Source: Streptomyces sp. TLI_105 (GTDB lineage: Bacteria > Actinomycetota > Actinomycetes > Streptomycetales > Streptomycetaceae). From it: DNA of 64,000 bases. Under the pieces are notes generated by a model. It had not been told where the DNA came from. It saw only the letters and a list, made by a program, of their open reading frames with translations, and searched no databases. This document shows, piece after piece, positions 44,819 to 53,944 of the stretch. The stretch spans positions 1,612,001-1,676,000 of the forward strand of contig NZ_FNSM01000001.1 in NCBI RefSeq assembly GCF_900105415.1, written 5' to 3'. A program made the translations under genes and the position numbers. The stretch's first letter is position 1; every line of letters begins with the position of its first letter.

Positions 44819-45220
44819 CTAGGCCATGGAGCCCGCCTGCTCGTACGCGGCGCGGGCCTCGGTGACCTCGGGGGCGTGGGTGCGCGCCCAGGCGCATGCC
44901 GCGTCGAGCGGAGTGAGGAGGGACCGGCCGAGGTCGGTGAGGGCGTACTCGACGCGGGGCGGGTTCTCGTCGTGGACGGTGCGGGCGAGGAAGCCGTCGC
45001 GCTCCATGGCGCGCAGGGTCTCGGTGAGCACCTTGGGGGTGATCCAGTGCAGCGGTACGCGGAGTTCGGAGAAGCGGCGGGGCGTGCCGTCCTCCAGGCA
45101 GCGCAGCACCATCGCGGTCCACTTGCCGCCGCCGACGCGGATGGGCTGGGCGGGGACTCCGCAGCCGGGATCGTGGAAGAGGGAGGGGCTCAGCGGCTCC
45201 GGGAAGGACTTCTCGATCAT
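44819..45220 (-). CDS. HxlR-family transcriptional regulator
   Basis: A 133-residue winged-helix protein with the HxlR pattern: GGKWTAMVLRCLEDG, PRRFSELRVPLHWITPKVLTETLRAMERDG and YALTDLGRSLL. The Cys near residue 20 (DPGCG) could serve in redox or electrophile sensing. It is divergent from an NAD(P)-binding oxidoreductase across 61 bp, the common arrangement for an HxlR regulator and its target. Confidence 0.9.
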   Translation of the reverse strand: MIEKSFPEPLSPSLFHDPGCGVPAQPIRVGGGKWTAMVLRCLEDGTPRRFSELRVPLHWITPKVLTETLRAMERDGFLARTVHDENPPRVEYALTDLGRSLLTPLDAACAWARTHAPEVTEARAAYEQAGSMA

Positions 45221-45281
45221 GCGGCCGACGCTAGCCCAGTACCGTTGAAGTAACCAGGGGTGCCCGTTCTACGGTCCGGCC

Positions 45282-45953
45282 ATGAACAACGACACCAGCA
45301 ACGACAACGGCAAGAACATCATCGTCTTCGGGGCCGGCGGCCGCGTCGGCCGGGCGGCCGTGGCGGAGGCGGTGGCACGGGGCCACCGGGTGACGGCCGT
45401 GGTCCGCGACCCGGCCGCGTACGGCGACCTGGAGGGCGCGGGCGTCACGCTCGTACGGGGTGACGCGACGGACGCGGCCTCGGTGGCGGCGCTCGCGGCG
45501 GGCCACGACGCGGCGGTGAACGCGGCGGTCCGGCTGGACGTGCCCTCGGTGGACTTCTTCACGGCCGCGGCGAAGGCGATGGTCGCCGGGCTCACCGAGG
45601 CGGGGGTCGGGCGGCTGATCACCCTGGGGATCGCGACCACCCTGGAGACGGCTCCCGGCGTGCGGCTGATGGACGCGCCCGATTTCCCGGAGCAGTATCG
45701 GACGTTCTCCCAGGGGCACGTGGCCGAGTTCGAGCTGCTCACGGCGGAGGCCGGGCCCGGGCTCGACTGGCTGATGGTGGTCCCGGGGCTGGACCTGAAC
45801 GCGGAGGCGGAGCGGACGGGCGGCTACAGAACGGCGGTGGGCACAGCACTCGAGGGCCCGGGCCGCATCGCCCACGCCGATCTGGCGCTCGCCCTCCTGG
45901 ACGAGATCGAGCGCCCGCGCCACAGCCGCGTGCAGCTGGCGGTCTCGGTCTGA
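45282..45953 (+). CDS. NAD(P)-binding NmrA/SDR-type oxidoreductase
   Basis: A 223-residue atypical short-chain protein with the dinucleotide loop IIVFGAGGRVGRAAVAEA, ending in a short C-terminal domain. It is shorter than catalytic SDRs and resembles NAD(P)H-sensing or quinone-reductase-like proteins. It is likely regulated by the divergent HxlR protein. The N-terminus is Asn/Asp-rich (MNNDTSNDNGKN). Confidence 0.85.
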   Translation: MNNDTSNDNGKNIIVFGAGGRVGRAAVAEAVARGHRVTAVVRDPAAYGDLEGAGVTLVRGDATDAASVAALAAGHDAAVNAAVRLDVPSVDFFTAAAKAMVAGLTEAGVGRLITLGIATTLETAPGVRLMDAPDFPEQYRTFSQGHVAEFELLTAEAGPGLDWLMVVPGLDLNAEAERTGGYRTAVGTALEGPGRIAHADLALALLDEIERPRHSRVQLAVSV

Positions 45954-45962
45954 CCGGCCGAC

Positions 45963-46214
45963 TCAGACGGGGGCCGGGGTGCAGTGCACCACGAGCTCGT
46001 CCATGGAGAGGCCGAGGACCCCGGCCAGCGCCGCGACGGTGAAGAAGGCCGGGGTCGGGGCCCGGCCGGTCTCGATCTTGCGGAGGGTCTCGGCGGAGAG
46101 ACCGGCGGCCGCGGCGATCTCGACCATGGACCGCTCGCCGCGCGCCTCGCGCAGGAGCAGGCCCAGGCGCTCGCCACGCTCGCGCTCTTCGGGGGTCAGG
46201 GGTGTGCGCACCAT
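45963..46214 (-). CDS. XRE-family helix-turn-helix regulator
   Basis: An 83-residue single-domain DNA-binding protein with SMVEIAAAAGLSAETLRKIETG as recognition unit. It is divergent from a methionine aminopeptidase gene with only 33 bp between start codons. The shared gap holds the perfect palindrome ATACCGGTAT, a plausible operator, so it probably represses both itself and map. Confidence 0.88.
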   Translation of the reverse strand: MVRTPLTPEERERGERLGLLLREARGERSMVEIAAAAGLSAETLRKIETGRAPTPAFFTVAALAGVLGLSMDELVVHCTPAPV

Positions 46215-46247
46215 GACGCCATTCTAATACCGGTATAGTAATTGGTC
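46215..46247. promoter_or_regulatory. 33 bp divergent promoter/operator between XRE and map
   Basis: The palindrome ATACCGGTAT (46227-46236) is flanked by outward -10-like hexamers: TATAGT (46234-46239, plus) for map and TAGAAT (46226-46221, minus) for the regulator. Each lies 6-8 nt from its start codon, so both transcripts would start at or next to the initiation codon and be leaderless. Neither gene has a visible RBS. Confidence 0.55.
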
Positions 46248-47015
46248 ATGGTGGAGATCAAGACGAACGAATCCCTGGCGGCCATGCGCGAGACGGGGCG
46301 GGTGGTGGCGCGTGCCCTGGCGGCCGCACGGGAGAAGGCGGCGCCCGGCGTCCCGCTCACCGAGCTCGACCGGGCCGCGCGCGCCGTACTCACCGAGGCG
46401 GGCGCCGGATCGCCCTTCCTCGACTACCACCCGGAGTGGGCTCCGGTGCCGTTCCCGGCGGTCGTATGCGTCTCCGTGAACGACGCCGTCGTGCACGGCA
46501 TCCCGGACGGGACCCGGCTGGCCCCGGGCGACCTCGTCTCCCTGGACTGCGGGGCGACGCTCGGCGGCTGGGCCGGCGACTCGGCCGTCAGCTTCACGGT
46601 CGGCCCCGCCCGGCCGGAGGACACCCGGCTGATCGCCGCGGCGGAGGAGGCCCTGGAGGCCGGCATCGCGGCGGCCGTCGTCGGCAACCGCATCGGCGAC
46701 ATCGCCCACGCGATCGGCCGGGTCTGCCGGGACGCGGGCTACGGCATCCCGGACGGCTTCGGCGGCCACGGCATCGGCCGTGCCATGCACGAGGACCCGG
46801 GCGTCCCCAACGAGGGACGCCCGGGCCGGGGCATGAAGCTGCGCCACGGGATGGTGCTCGCGATCGAGCCGATGCTCATCGGCGGCGGCACGGACGAGCA
46901 CTACACGGCGCGGGACGGCTGGACGATCCGTACGTCCGACGGCTCGCGCGCGTCCCACGCCGAGCACACGGTGGCGATCACGGACGACGGCCCGCGCGTC
47001 CTGACGGCGCTGTAG
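46248..47015 (+). CDS. map: Type I methionine aminopeptidase
   Basis: A 255-residue metalloprotease that removes N-terminal Met. Metal ligands are visible: Asp in SLDCGATLGGWAGDSA, His in GGHGIGRAMHEDP, Glu in AIEPML and in SHAEHTV. It lacks an SH3-type N-terminal extension. It lies outside the ribosomal protein operon where the housekeeping copy normally resides, so it is probably an accessory copy. Its pairing with a divergent XRE regulator supports conditional expression. It is separated from ggt, which converges on it, by 16 bp. Confidence 0.92.
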   Translation: MVEIKTNESLAAMRETGRVVARALAAAREKAAPGVPLTELDRAARAVLTEAGAGSPFLDYHPEWAPVPFPAVVCVSVNDAVVHGIPDGTRLAPGDLVSLDCGATLGGWAGDSAVSFTVGPARPEDTRLIAAAEEALEAGIAAAVVGNRIGDIAHAIGRVCRDAGYGIPDGFGGHGIGRAMHEDPGVPNEGRPGRGMKLRHGMVLAIEPMLIGGGTDEHYTARDGWTIRTSDGSRASHAEHTVAITDDGPRVLTAL

Positions 47016-47031
47016 GGGGTGCCGTAGTTCC

Positions 47032-48837
47032 TCAGGACGCCGGCCGTACGACCATCGCCGAGCCACCGCCCCTGCGGACCGTCTCCGCGGCGGCCACCCA
47101 GCGGCCGTCCGGGAGGCGCTGGACGCCGGTCGCCGCGCCGATCTCCGGGTTCTGCCGGAAGCCGTGCCCGATGCCCTCCAGTTCCTTCCTCAACGGGCTG
47201 TTCCACAGGGCCGGTTCGAGCTCGGTGGTGGCCTGGTTGCGCTGGCTGGCGCGCGGCGCGGCGATCGCGTCGACGAGCGGAAGCCCCCGGTCGAGGACGC
47301 CCGTCAGCGTCTGGAGCACCGTGGTGATGATGGTCGCGCCGCCCGGGGAGCCGAGCGCGAGGACGGGCCGGTCCTGCCGGTCGAGGACGATGGTCGGAGA
47401 GATCGAGGAGCGCGGCCGCTTGCCGGGGCCGGGCAGGTTCGGGTCGTGGACGGCCGGGTTCGCCGGGGCGAAGGAGAAGTCGGTCAGCTCGTTGTTGAGC
47501 AGGAAGCCCCGGCCGGGCACGGTGATGCCGCTGCCGCCGGTGGACTCGATGGTGAGCGTGTAGGCGACGACGTTGCCCCACTTGTCCGCCACCGTCAGAT
47601 GGGTGGTGTTCTCGCCCTCGTACGTGGTCGGGGCGGCGGTCCCGCCGCTCGCGCACGGCACCGGGCTGCCCGGGTCGCCGGGGGCGAGCGGGCTGGTGAG
47701 GGCGGCGTCGTCGCGGATCAGGCAGGCCCGGGAGTCGGCGAACCGCTGGGAGAGCAGGCCGCGCGTCGGCACGGACTCGAAGGCCGGGTCGCCGACCCAG
47801 CGGCCCCGGTCGGCGAAGGCGATGCGGCTGGCCTCGATGTAGCGGTGCAGGTAGCGGGCCGGGGAGGCCGTCGAGAGGTCGGTGCCCTCCAGGATGTTGA
47901 GCGCCTCGCCGACGCTCGTGCCGCCGGAGGAGGACGGGGCCATGCCGTAGACGTCGAGCCCTCGGTACGAGACCTTCGTGGGCCGGCGGGACTCGGTGCG
48001 GTACCCGGCGAGGTCGGCCTCCGTCAGGTCGCCGGCACGGACGGTCCGGGTGGCGCCCTCGCGGAGCGGGGGCGTGCGGACGGTGTTCACGATGTCCCGG
48101 GCGAGCGGCCCCCGGTAGAGGGCGCCGACGCCTTCGCGGCCGAGCTTCTCGTACGTACGGGCCAGGTCGGGGTTCTTGAAGACGGAGCCGACCACGGGCA
48201 GTTGCCCGCCGGGCAGGAAGAGCGCGGAGGTGGCCGGGAAGTCGCGGAACCGGGCCTCGTTGGCCGCGGTCTGGGCGCGGAAGGTGGGGTCGACGGTGAA
48301 GCCCTCGCGGGCGAGCCGCTCGGCGGGTTCGAGCAGGGTGCCGAGCCGCTTGGTGCCCCAGGCGTCGAGGGCGGTCTTCCAGGTGGCGGGGGTGCCGGGG
48401 GTGCCGACGCCGAGGCCGCTGGTCTGGCCCTCCTCGAAGGGGATGGGTTTGCCGTTCTCCGTGAAGAGGTCGGGTCCGGCGGTCCGGGGGGCGGTCTCGC
48501 GCCCGTCGACGGTCCGTACCGTACGGCTCTTCGCGTCGTAGTACACGAAGTAGCCGCCGCCCCCGATGCCCGCCGAGTAGGGCTCCGTGACCCCGAGGGC
48601 GGCCGCGACGGCGACGGCGGCGTCGACCGCGTTGCCGCCCTTGCGGAGCACCTCGATGCCGGCGGCCGAGGCGTCGGCGTCGACACTGGCGACGGCGCCG
48701 CCGTACCCGACGGCGACGGGTTCCTTGACGGGTGGGTCCACGACGGGCGGGGCCTTCGGTGGCGCGGCGGCGCCCATCGAGAGCACCGTCACCGCGACGG
48801 CGAGAAGAGAGACCTTGCCAGCGGTGGAGCGACGCAT
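47032..48837 (-). CDS. ggt: Secreted gamma-glutamyltransferase
   Basis: A 601-residue N-terminal-nucleophile hydrolase that cleaves gamma-glutamyl bonds of glutathione-like compounds. It has a signal peptide (about residues 1-24), the large-subunit motif GIGGGGYFVYYD, the autoprocessing Thr in GENTTHLTVADKWGN (about residue 405) and the oxyanion motif GSPGGATIIT. Being exported, it probably serves scavenging of peptides or gamma-glutamyl compounds. Confidence 0.94.
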   Translation of the reverse strand: MRRSTAGKVSLLAVAVTVLSMGAAAPPKAPPVVDPPVKEPVAVGYGGAVASVDADASAAGIEVLRKGGNAVDAAVAVAAALGVTEPYSAGIGGGGYFVYYDAKSRTVRTVDGRETAPRTAGPDLFTENGKPIPFEEGQTSGLGVGTPGTPATWKTALDAWGTKRLGTLLEPAERLAREGFTVDPTFRAQTAANEARFRDFPATSALFLPGGQLPVVGSVFKNPDLARTYEKLGREGVGALYRGPLARDIVNTVRTPPLREGATRTVRAGDLTEADLAGYRTESRRPTKVSYRGLDVYGMAPSSSGGTSVGEALNILEGTDLSTASPARYLHRYIEASRIAFADRGRWVGDPAFESVPTRGLLSQRFADSRACLIRDDAALTSPLAPGDPGSPVPCASGGTAAPTTYEGENTTHLTVADKWGNVVAYTLTIESTGGSGITVPGRGFLLNNELTDFSFAPANPAVHDPNLPGPGKRPRSSISPTIVLDRQDRPVLALGSPGGATIITTVLQTLTGVLDRGLPLVDAIAAPRASQRNQATTELEPALWNSPLRKELEGIGHGFRQNPEIGAATGVQRLPDGRWVAAAETVRRGGGSAMVVRPAS

Positions 48838-48941
48838 TCCTACCTCCAGTCAACGACCGTCCGCGCAGCGTAACTTCCCGCGCCGCCTTCCGTCAGGACC
48901 GCCTCGAACTGGAGGCCGGATCGCCGCTAGCATGCGCGCCC

Positions 48942-49673
48942 ATGAACGACGACGTCCGCAACATCGTGCTCGGGGTCCTGGCGACCGGGGTCAGCGCCGC
49001 CTTCGGCTGGCTGGGCCGCACGTACCAATGGCGGCGCAGGCTCCGCCGCAAGCAGGCGTTCTTCGGCCTCCCGCGGAGCTCCGAGTGCCTGCTCGTGGTG
49101 AACAAGGAGGCGGGCGGCACCACCGCCGTGCACCGCTACGACGTGTTCGCCCTCCTCGAACTCTGCGCGCTCATCAAGGACTGCGGGGCGCACGCACGCA
49201 TATTGCAGCACGACCAGGCGCACCAGGGTTTCGGTGACCGGACGGAGTTCTGCGTGGGCGGCCCCTACTCGAACCGCCGCATGGCCGCGCATCTGGCCAC
49301 CCTGCTGCCCGGGCTCACGATGAACACGGACGTGGAGCGGGGACCGGATCAGGGTTCGTTCCTGATCGGCCCGGAGCGCTACCCGAGGGACCCGGGAGTC
49401 GAGGAGTACGTGGTCCTGGCCCGTCTCATGGCGGGCGAGGACTGCCGGCCGGTCTTCCTCTTCTGCGGACAGACGGCCATCACCAACCAGGCGGCGACCC
49501 GCTACCTCGCCCGCCACTACGAGTCGCTGGCACGCCGCCACCGCGACGGCTCCTTCGTGCTCCTCCTGAAGGTGGTCAACTCGCAGGCGTACGGCCCCGA
49601 TGTGGTGGAGCTGGTGGCCGATGTCACGGGCGCGGCGCGGAGGGCTCCAGCGGCCGAACCGGCAGCGACTTGA
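48942..49673 (+). CDS. Conserved hypothetical membrane-anchored protein
   Basis: A 243-residue protein with one N-terminal membrane helix (VRNIVLGVLATGVSAAFGWLG), a basic RRRLRRKQ stretch that marks the cytoplasmic side, and a soluble alpha/beta domain (ECLLVVNKEAGGTTAVHRYD, FLFCGQTAITNQAATRYLARHY). I do not recognise the fold. An in-frame extension to 48732 is rejected since it runs through the ggt promoter region. Its end overlaps the convergent P450 gene by 50 bp. Confidence 0.7.
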   Translation: MNDDVRNIVLGVLATGVSAAFGWLGRTYQWRRRLRRKQAFFGLPRSSECLLVVNKEAGGTTAVHRYDVFALLELCALIKDCGAHARILQHDQAHQGFGDRTEFCVGGPYSNRRMAAHLATLLPGLTMNTDVERGPDQGSFLIGPERYPRDPGVEEYVVLARLMAGEDCRPVFLFCGQTAITNQAATRYLARHYESLARRHRDGSFVLLLKVVNSQAYGPDVVELVADVTGAARRAPAAEPAAT

Positions 49674-50880
49674 TCCCGTTGACGAAGTTGGAGACGAGGC
49701 GCCGGGGCGGCCCCGCGAGGGCGAGGCCGCCGCAGGCCGCGCGCACCTCCTCGTGGAACACCCGGAGCTGGAGCCGGGCGAAGTGGGCGCCGAGGCAGAC
49801 GTGCGGGCCGTCGCCGAAGGAGACGTGCGGGTTCGGGGTCCGGCCGAGGTCGAGGCGGTGCGGGTCGGCGAAGACGCGCTCGTCGTCATTGGCGGAGGCG
49901 TGGAAGACGACGACCTTGTCGCCCTCCCGGATCTTCTGCCCGGCGAGTTCGGTGTCGCGGGCGGCGGTGCGCCGGAAGGAGAGCACGGGCGGGTGCACGC
50001 GGAGGAGTTCGTCCACGGCCGTGTCCATGGAGACCTCGCCGCTCCACAACCTCCGCTGTTCGTCGGGGTGTTCGGCGAGGGCGAGGATGCCGCCGGGGGC
50101 CGCGCTGCGGACGGTGTCGTTCCCGGCGACGGTCAGCAGGAAGAAGAACATCTCCAGTTCGGCGTCGGCGAGTTCGGAGGCCGAGAGCACGCTCATGACG
50201 TCGTCGGCCGGGTGTGCGCGCTTGTACGCGGCGAGCTCCTGGGCGTAGCCGAACATCTCGGCGAGCATGGCGGGCGAGCGGGGGTTGACCGGCCGCCCCT
50301 CCGCGTCGAGGACGGGCGGCTCATCGGGGTCCTGGTAGGCGATGACCCGCTCGGTCCAGGCGTGCAGCAGCCCCCGGTCGCTCGCGGGGATCCCGAGCAG
50401 GTCGGTGAGGTTGAGCAGCGCGTAGTCGTCGGTGACGGCCCGGACGAGGTCCACCTCGTCGCCGGTCGCGAACGCGGCGCCGAGCAGCTCGCGGGCCCGC
50501 TCGCGGGCGGTCACGGCGAAGCGCTCGATCCGCCCGGGGGTGAAGGCCCGGCTGACCAGTCGCCTCAACCGGCCGTGTTGCGGCGGATCCTGATTGAGCA
50601 TCATGCGCCGGATGAAGGGCAGGTCCGCGGGGTCGGGATCGCGGATCTGGGTGGCGCCGAGGTGCGAGGAGTACGTCCCCGAGTCCTTGAGCACCCGGAC
50701 GACGTCGGCGTGCCGGGTGACGGCCCAGAACCCGGATCCGGCGGGCCAGCCGAGGATCTCCGGCTCCTCCTGGCGGGAGACGGGGGCCCGGTCGCGCAGG
50801 ACGCGGAAGCGGTCGCGCGGGATGCCTGCGGCGTAGATCCGCGGGTCGAAGACGTCGGGCGTGTCGTCCGTGTTCCCCAC
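49624..50880 (-). CDS. Cytochrome P450
   Basis: A 418-residue soluble bacterial P450. The I-helix reads FFFLLTVAGNDTVRSA (Asn-Asp-Thr in place of the common Glu/Asp-Thr), the ExxR is ELLR, and the heme-Cys loop is FGDGPHVCLGAHFAR. MLNQDPPQHGRLRRLVSRAFTP recalls the CYP125/142/124-like group that acts on steroids, fatty acids or terpenes. No ferredoxin or ferredoxin reductase gene is adjacent, so electrons must come from elsewhere. GTG start, with GGGGAGGG upstream. Confidence 0.94.
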   Translation of the reverse strand: MGNTDDTPDVFDPRIYAAGIPRDRFRVLRDRAPVSRQEEPEILGWPAGSGFWAVTRHADVVRVLKDSGTYSSHLGATQIRDPDPADLPFIRRMMLNQDPPQHGRLRRLVSRAFTPGRIERFAVTARERARELLGAAFATGDEVDLVRAVTDDYALLNLTDLLGIPASDRGLLHAWTERVIAYQDPDEPPVLDAEGRPVNPRSPAMLAEMFGYAQELAAYKRAHPADDVMSVLSASELADAELEMFFFLLTVAGNDTVRSAAPGGILALAEHPDEQRRLWSGEVSMDTAVDELLRVHPPVLSFRRTAARDTELAGQKIREGDKVVVFHASANDDERVFADPHRLDLGRTPNPHVSFGDGPHVCLGAHFARLQLRVFHEEVRAACGGLALAGPPRRLVSNFVNGIKSLPVRPLEPSAPRP

Positions 50881-51001
50881 CGACCCTCCCCTCGGGGTGA
50901 AGACGTCACCATCATGACAGGTCAGAGCCGTTTTTCGTAGGACGGAACGCACAGTTCGAGAGCCTTGTCCGGGCTGTCCCCCGACTCCCAGAATCTCCGT
51001 C

Positions 51002-51031
51002 GTGCATCACACGGAGATGCATCGCACGGAG
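51002..51031 (+). repeat. 15 bp tandem duplication before TPR-like gene
   Basis: Two near-identical 15-mers lie head to tail (51002-51016 and 51017-51031, differing at two positions) just upstream of the chosen start. In frame they would encode MHHTE-MHRTE. They may be untranslated or an N-terminal extension from alternative starts at 51002 or 51017. Confidence 0.5.
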
Positions 51032-51043
51032 AACAGGGGGCCC

Positions 51044-52240
51044 ATGGGGAACGCAGGGAAGTACAGCCAGGACGCGGTGCTGCGGGCGCGGGTGCTGTTG
51101 CTGGGGTCGGAGGAGCCGAGCCTTCGAGAGCGGCTGGAGGCGTATCGGGTACTGGCGGAGGTGAGCCCGCGGGCGTACCTGCCGAAGCTGGTCGACGCGC
51201 TGGTCGAGCGGGCCCGCGAGTGGGGGGATCCGGAGATCCGTCGAGCCCTGTACGGCGAGGCCGCCGACGCGGCGCGGTGCTTCGACGCGGACGTCCCGGA
51301 CCGGGAGGAACGGCTGCGCCACGCCCTGAGCCGCTACGAGCACGCCCTGTTCGCCGTCGGCCGACGGGCCGAGGGCCGGGCGGTCTGCGAGGAGCTGGCG
51401 GAGGCCGGCCGGTACGGACGCCTCGCGGTCGTGCTGGCCGAGGAGGGACGGCACGGGGAGGCGGCCGAACTGCTCGGCCGACACATCGCGCCCGGGGACG
51501 CGGACGTGTCCGCCTGGACGCTGATCGAGTGGGCGGCCGAACTCGACGCGGCCGGACGGCACGAGGAGGCCCTGGGGGTGTTCGCGGGCGTCGTGGACGA
51601 CGCGCGGCGCACGGCGGCGGACGACCGCGCCCCGCTGGCCTGCCTGGCGTGGAAGCTGGAGCAGTACGCCCGGATGCTCGGGGCCGCCGGACGCCCGCCC
51701 GAGGAGGCCGCCGCGCGGCGCGAGACGCTGGCCCTGCTCGCCCGTCTCGCCGAGGGCGGCGAGCCGGTGAGCTGGAGCAACATCCAGGCCACGTGGGTGA
51801 CCCTGCTCGTGCTCTCGGGCCGGTCGGCCGAACCGGCCGCCACTCCCGAGGCCCCGCTGCCGGCGTTCGGGGTCCACCCCGTCCACGGGTGGTCTCCCGA
51901 TGTGCGGGAGGAGTACTTCGCCTCGATCCCCGTCCTCGAAGAACAGACGGACGCCCTGCGCGAGTCGGGCGTTCCATCCGAACTGATCGCCACCCGGCGT
52001 CGCCTGACCGTACGCCGGGCGCTCCGCTGGGAGACGTCCGGCCGCCGGGCCGAGGAGTCGCTCCGCCCTTCCTTCGACGAGGGCGTGAACCTCGCCCGTC
52101 GCCCGACCGCCGACCCGAGCGCACTCGCCCGCGCCCTCACCGACCGGTCCATGTTCCTCCTCGCCGTCAAGCGGTACGAGGAGGCGCACGCGGACTTCGC
52201 AGAGGCCTTCACCCTCCAGCCAATCGTTACCCGCACGTAA
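51044..52240 (+). CDS. TPR-like helical repeat protein, unknown function
   Basis: A 398-residue all-helical protein with several tetratricopeptide-like pairs (ERLRHALSRYEHALFAVGRR, LVELAEAGRYGRLAVVLAEEG-like units, SFLLAVKRYEEAHADFAEAF at the C-terminus). A scaffolding or regulatory role is likely but undefined. The ATG at 51044 is chosen because GGGGG lies just upstream; two earlier in-frame starts lie in a 15 bp duplication. Confidence 0.72.
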   Translation: MGNAGKYSQDAVLRARVLLLGSEEPSLRERLEAYRVLAEVSPRAYLPKLVDALVERAREWGDPEIRRALYGEAADAARCFDADVPDREERLRHALSRYEHALFAVGRRAEGRAVCEELAEAGRYGRLAVVLAEEGRHGEAAELLGRHIAPGDADVSAWTLIEWAAELDAAGRHEEALGVFAGVVDDARRTAADDRAPLACLAWKLEQYARMLGAAGRPPEEAAARRETLALLARLAEGGEPVSWSNIQATWVTLLVLSGRSAEPAATPEAPLPAFGVHPVHGWSPDVREEYFASIPVLEEQTDALRESGVPSELIATRRRLTVRRALRWETSGRRAEESLRPSFDEGVNLARRPTADPSALARALTDRSMFLLAVKRYEEAHADFAEAFTLQPIVTRT

Positions 52241-52330
52241 CTTACTGAGTAGTTACCACGGGTAAGGCACTCCGGTTACCGTCGGGTCACTTTCACTGCC
52301 CCCCAACAGTGCCCCAGTGAGGAGTGCCCC

Positions 52331-53884
52331 GTGCGCACATCCCTGGTCCTCGCCGTCTCGGCCGCCCTCGTGGCCGGGACGGCCCTCGGGCTCGCCCCCG
52401 CCGCCCAGGCCGCCGAGACCGCCGGTTCCCTCCGTTTCGTCGACATCGCCGGGGACGGCGGCACCGTCCTCAAGGCGAACGTCGTCACCCCCGCCGGAGC
52501 CGGCGGCGCCACCCGCCACCCCGTCATCGTGCTGCCCACCAGCTGGGCCGTGCCCCAGGTCGAGTACCTCGCCCAGGCCCAGAAGCTCGCCGACTCCGGC
52601 TACGTCGTGGTGAGTTACAACTCGCGCGGCTTCTGGCAGTCCGGCGGGGAGATCGAGACCGCGGGCCCCAAGGACATCGCCGACGCCTCCAAGGTGATCG
52701 ACTGGGCCCTCGCGAACACCCCGGCCGACCCGAACCACGTCGGCATGGCGGGGGTCTCGTACGGCGCGGGGATCAGCCTCCTCGCCGCCGCGCACGACCC
52801 GCGGATCAAGGCCGTCGCCGCGCTCAGCGGCTGGGCCGACCTCATCGACTCCATCTACAGCGGCCGCACCCAGCACCTCCAGGCCGCCGCCCTGCTCGGC
52901 GGCGCCGGCTACCTCACCGGACGCCCCGGCCCCGAACTCCAGCAGATCCTGGGCGACTTCCTCTCCTCCGACCTGGCCAAGGAGGAGGACATGATCGCCT
53001 GGGGCCGCAAGCGCTCCGCCGTCGAGCAGATCGACCGGATCAGCGCCAACGGCGCCGCGATCATGCTCGGCAACGCCTGGGGCGACACCATCTTCCCGCC
53101 CAACCAGTACGCGAGCTTCTACGAGAAGCTCACCGGCCCCAAACGCCTGGAGTTCCGTCCGGGCGACCATGCCACCGCCGAGGCCACCGGCCTCCTCGGC
53201 CTGCCCAACGACACCTGGACCAGCGCCCGCCGCTGGTTCGACCACTACCTCAAGGGCGTCGACAACGGCGTCGACCGCGAGCAGCCGGTCCGGCTGAAGC
53301 CCCGGTCCGACGCCGGCTACGAGGGCTACCCCGACTGGAAGTCCCTGGACGCGAACCGGCGGAAGTTCGACCTCGGCGGTACGCAGCGGATCCGGGCGAA
53401 CGTCGACTCCGGCGCCGACGGCGGCGTCGTCATGCTCTCCAACCTCCTGGACCAGTTCTTCCAGGCCCCGCCCGTCGCCTCCATCCCCCTCCTCCCCCGC
53501 GCCTTCGCCGGCGTCTGGCAGTCGGAGCGGTACGCCACCCCGCAGCGGGTGCGCGGCACGGTGAAGGTGCACACCACGGTCAGCTCCACCGAGGAGAGCG
53601 GCACCCTCGTCGCGTACCTCTACGACGTGGGTCCGCTCGGGCTCGGCAAGCTGGTGAGCAACGCCCCGTACACCTTCCACGACCGGACCCCCGGGCAGCC
53701 GTTCGGCGTCGACCTGGAGCTCTTCTCGACGGCCTACGACGTCCCGGCCGGACACCGGCTCGCGCTGGTCGTCGACACCGTCGACCCGCTCTACATCGAG
53801 CACAACCCGACCGGCGCGCAGCTGACCTTCTCCTCCCCCACGGCCGACCCGTCGTACGTGTCGGTCCCGCTGCGGGCGGAGTGA
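52331..53884 (+). CDS. Secreted S15/CocE-type alpha/beta hydrolase
   Basis: A 517-residue exported hydrolase. Signal peptide residues 1-28 (APAAQAAE). The alpha/beta core has the nucleophile in MAGVSYGAGIS, the acid in GNAWGDTIFPP and His in PGDHATAEA. The C-terminal ~170 residues form the beta jelly-roll typical of X-Pro dipeptidyl peptidases and cocaine esterase. It could be an acyl esterase or peptidase. GTG start, preceded by GAGGAG. Confidence 0.87.
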   Translation: MRTSLVLAVSAALVAGTALGLAPAAQAAETAGSLRFVDIAGDGGTVLKANVVTPAGAGGATRHPVIVLPTSWAVPQVEYLAQAQKLADSGYVVVSYNSRGFWQSGGEIETAGPKDIADASKVIDWALANTPADPNHVGMAGVSYGAGISLLAAAHDPRIKAVAALSGWADLIDSIYSGRTQHLQAAALLGGAGYLTGRPGPELQQILGDFLSSDLAKEEDMIAWGRKRSAVEQIDRISANGAAIMLGNAWGDTIFPPNQYASFYEKLTGPKRLEFRPGDHATAEATGLLGLPNDTWTSARRWFDHYLKGVDNGVDREQPVRLKPRSDAGYEGYPDWKSLDANRRKFDLGGTQRIRANVDSGADGGVVMLSNLLDQFFQAPPVASIPLLPRAFAGVWQSERYATPQRVRGTVKVHTTVSSTEESGTLVAYLYDVGPLGLGKLVSNAPYTFHDRTPGQPFGVDLELFSTAYDVPAGHRLALVVDTVDPLYIEHNPTGAQLTFSSPTADPSYVSVPLRAE

Positions 53885-53890
53885 TCACCG

Positions 53891-53944
53891 GCTGCTGCCG
53901 GGCGGGTGCGGCTCCATGCCCGCTACTGCTGTCCCGGCAGCAGC
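53891..53944. terminator. Bidirectional hairpin between S15 hydrolase and gluD
   Basis: A perfect 12 bp inverted repeat (GCTGCTGCCGGG at 53891-53902 and its complement at 53933-53944) with a 30 nt loop. The right arm lies inside the last codons of gluD, so one structure can serve both converging genes. Confidence 0.6.
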
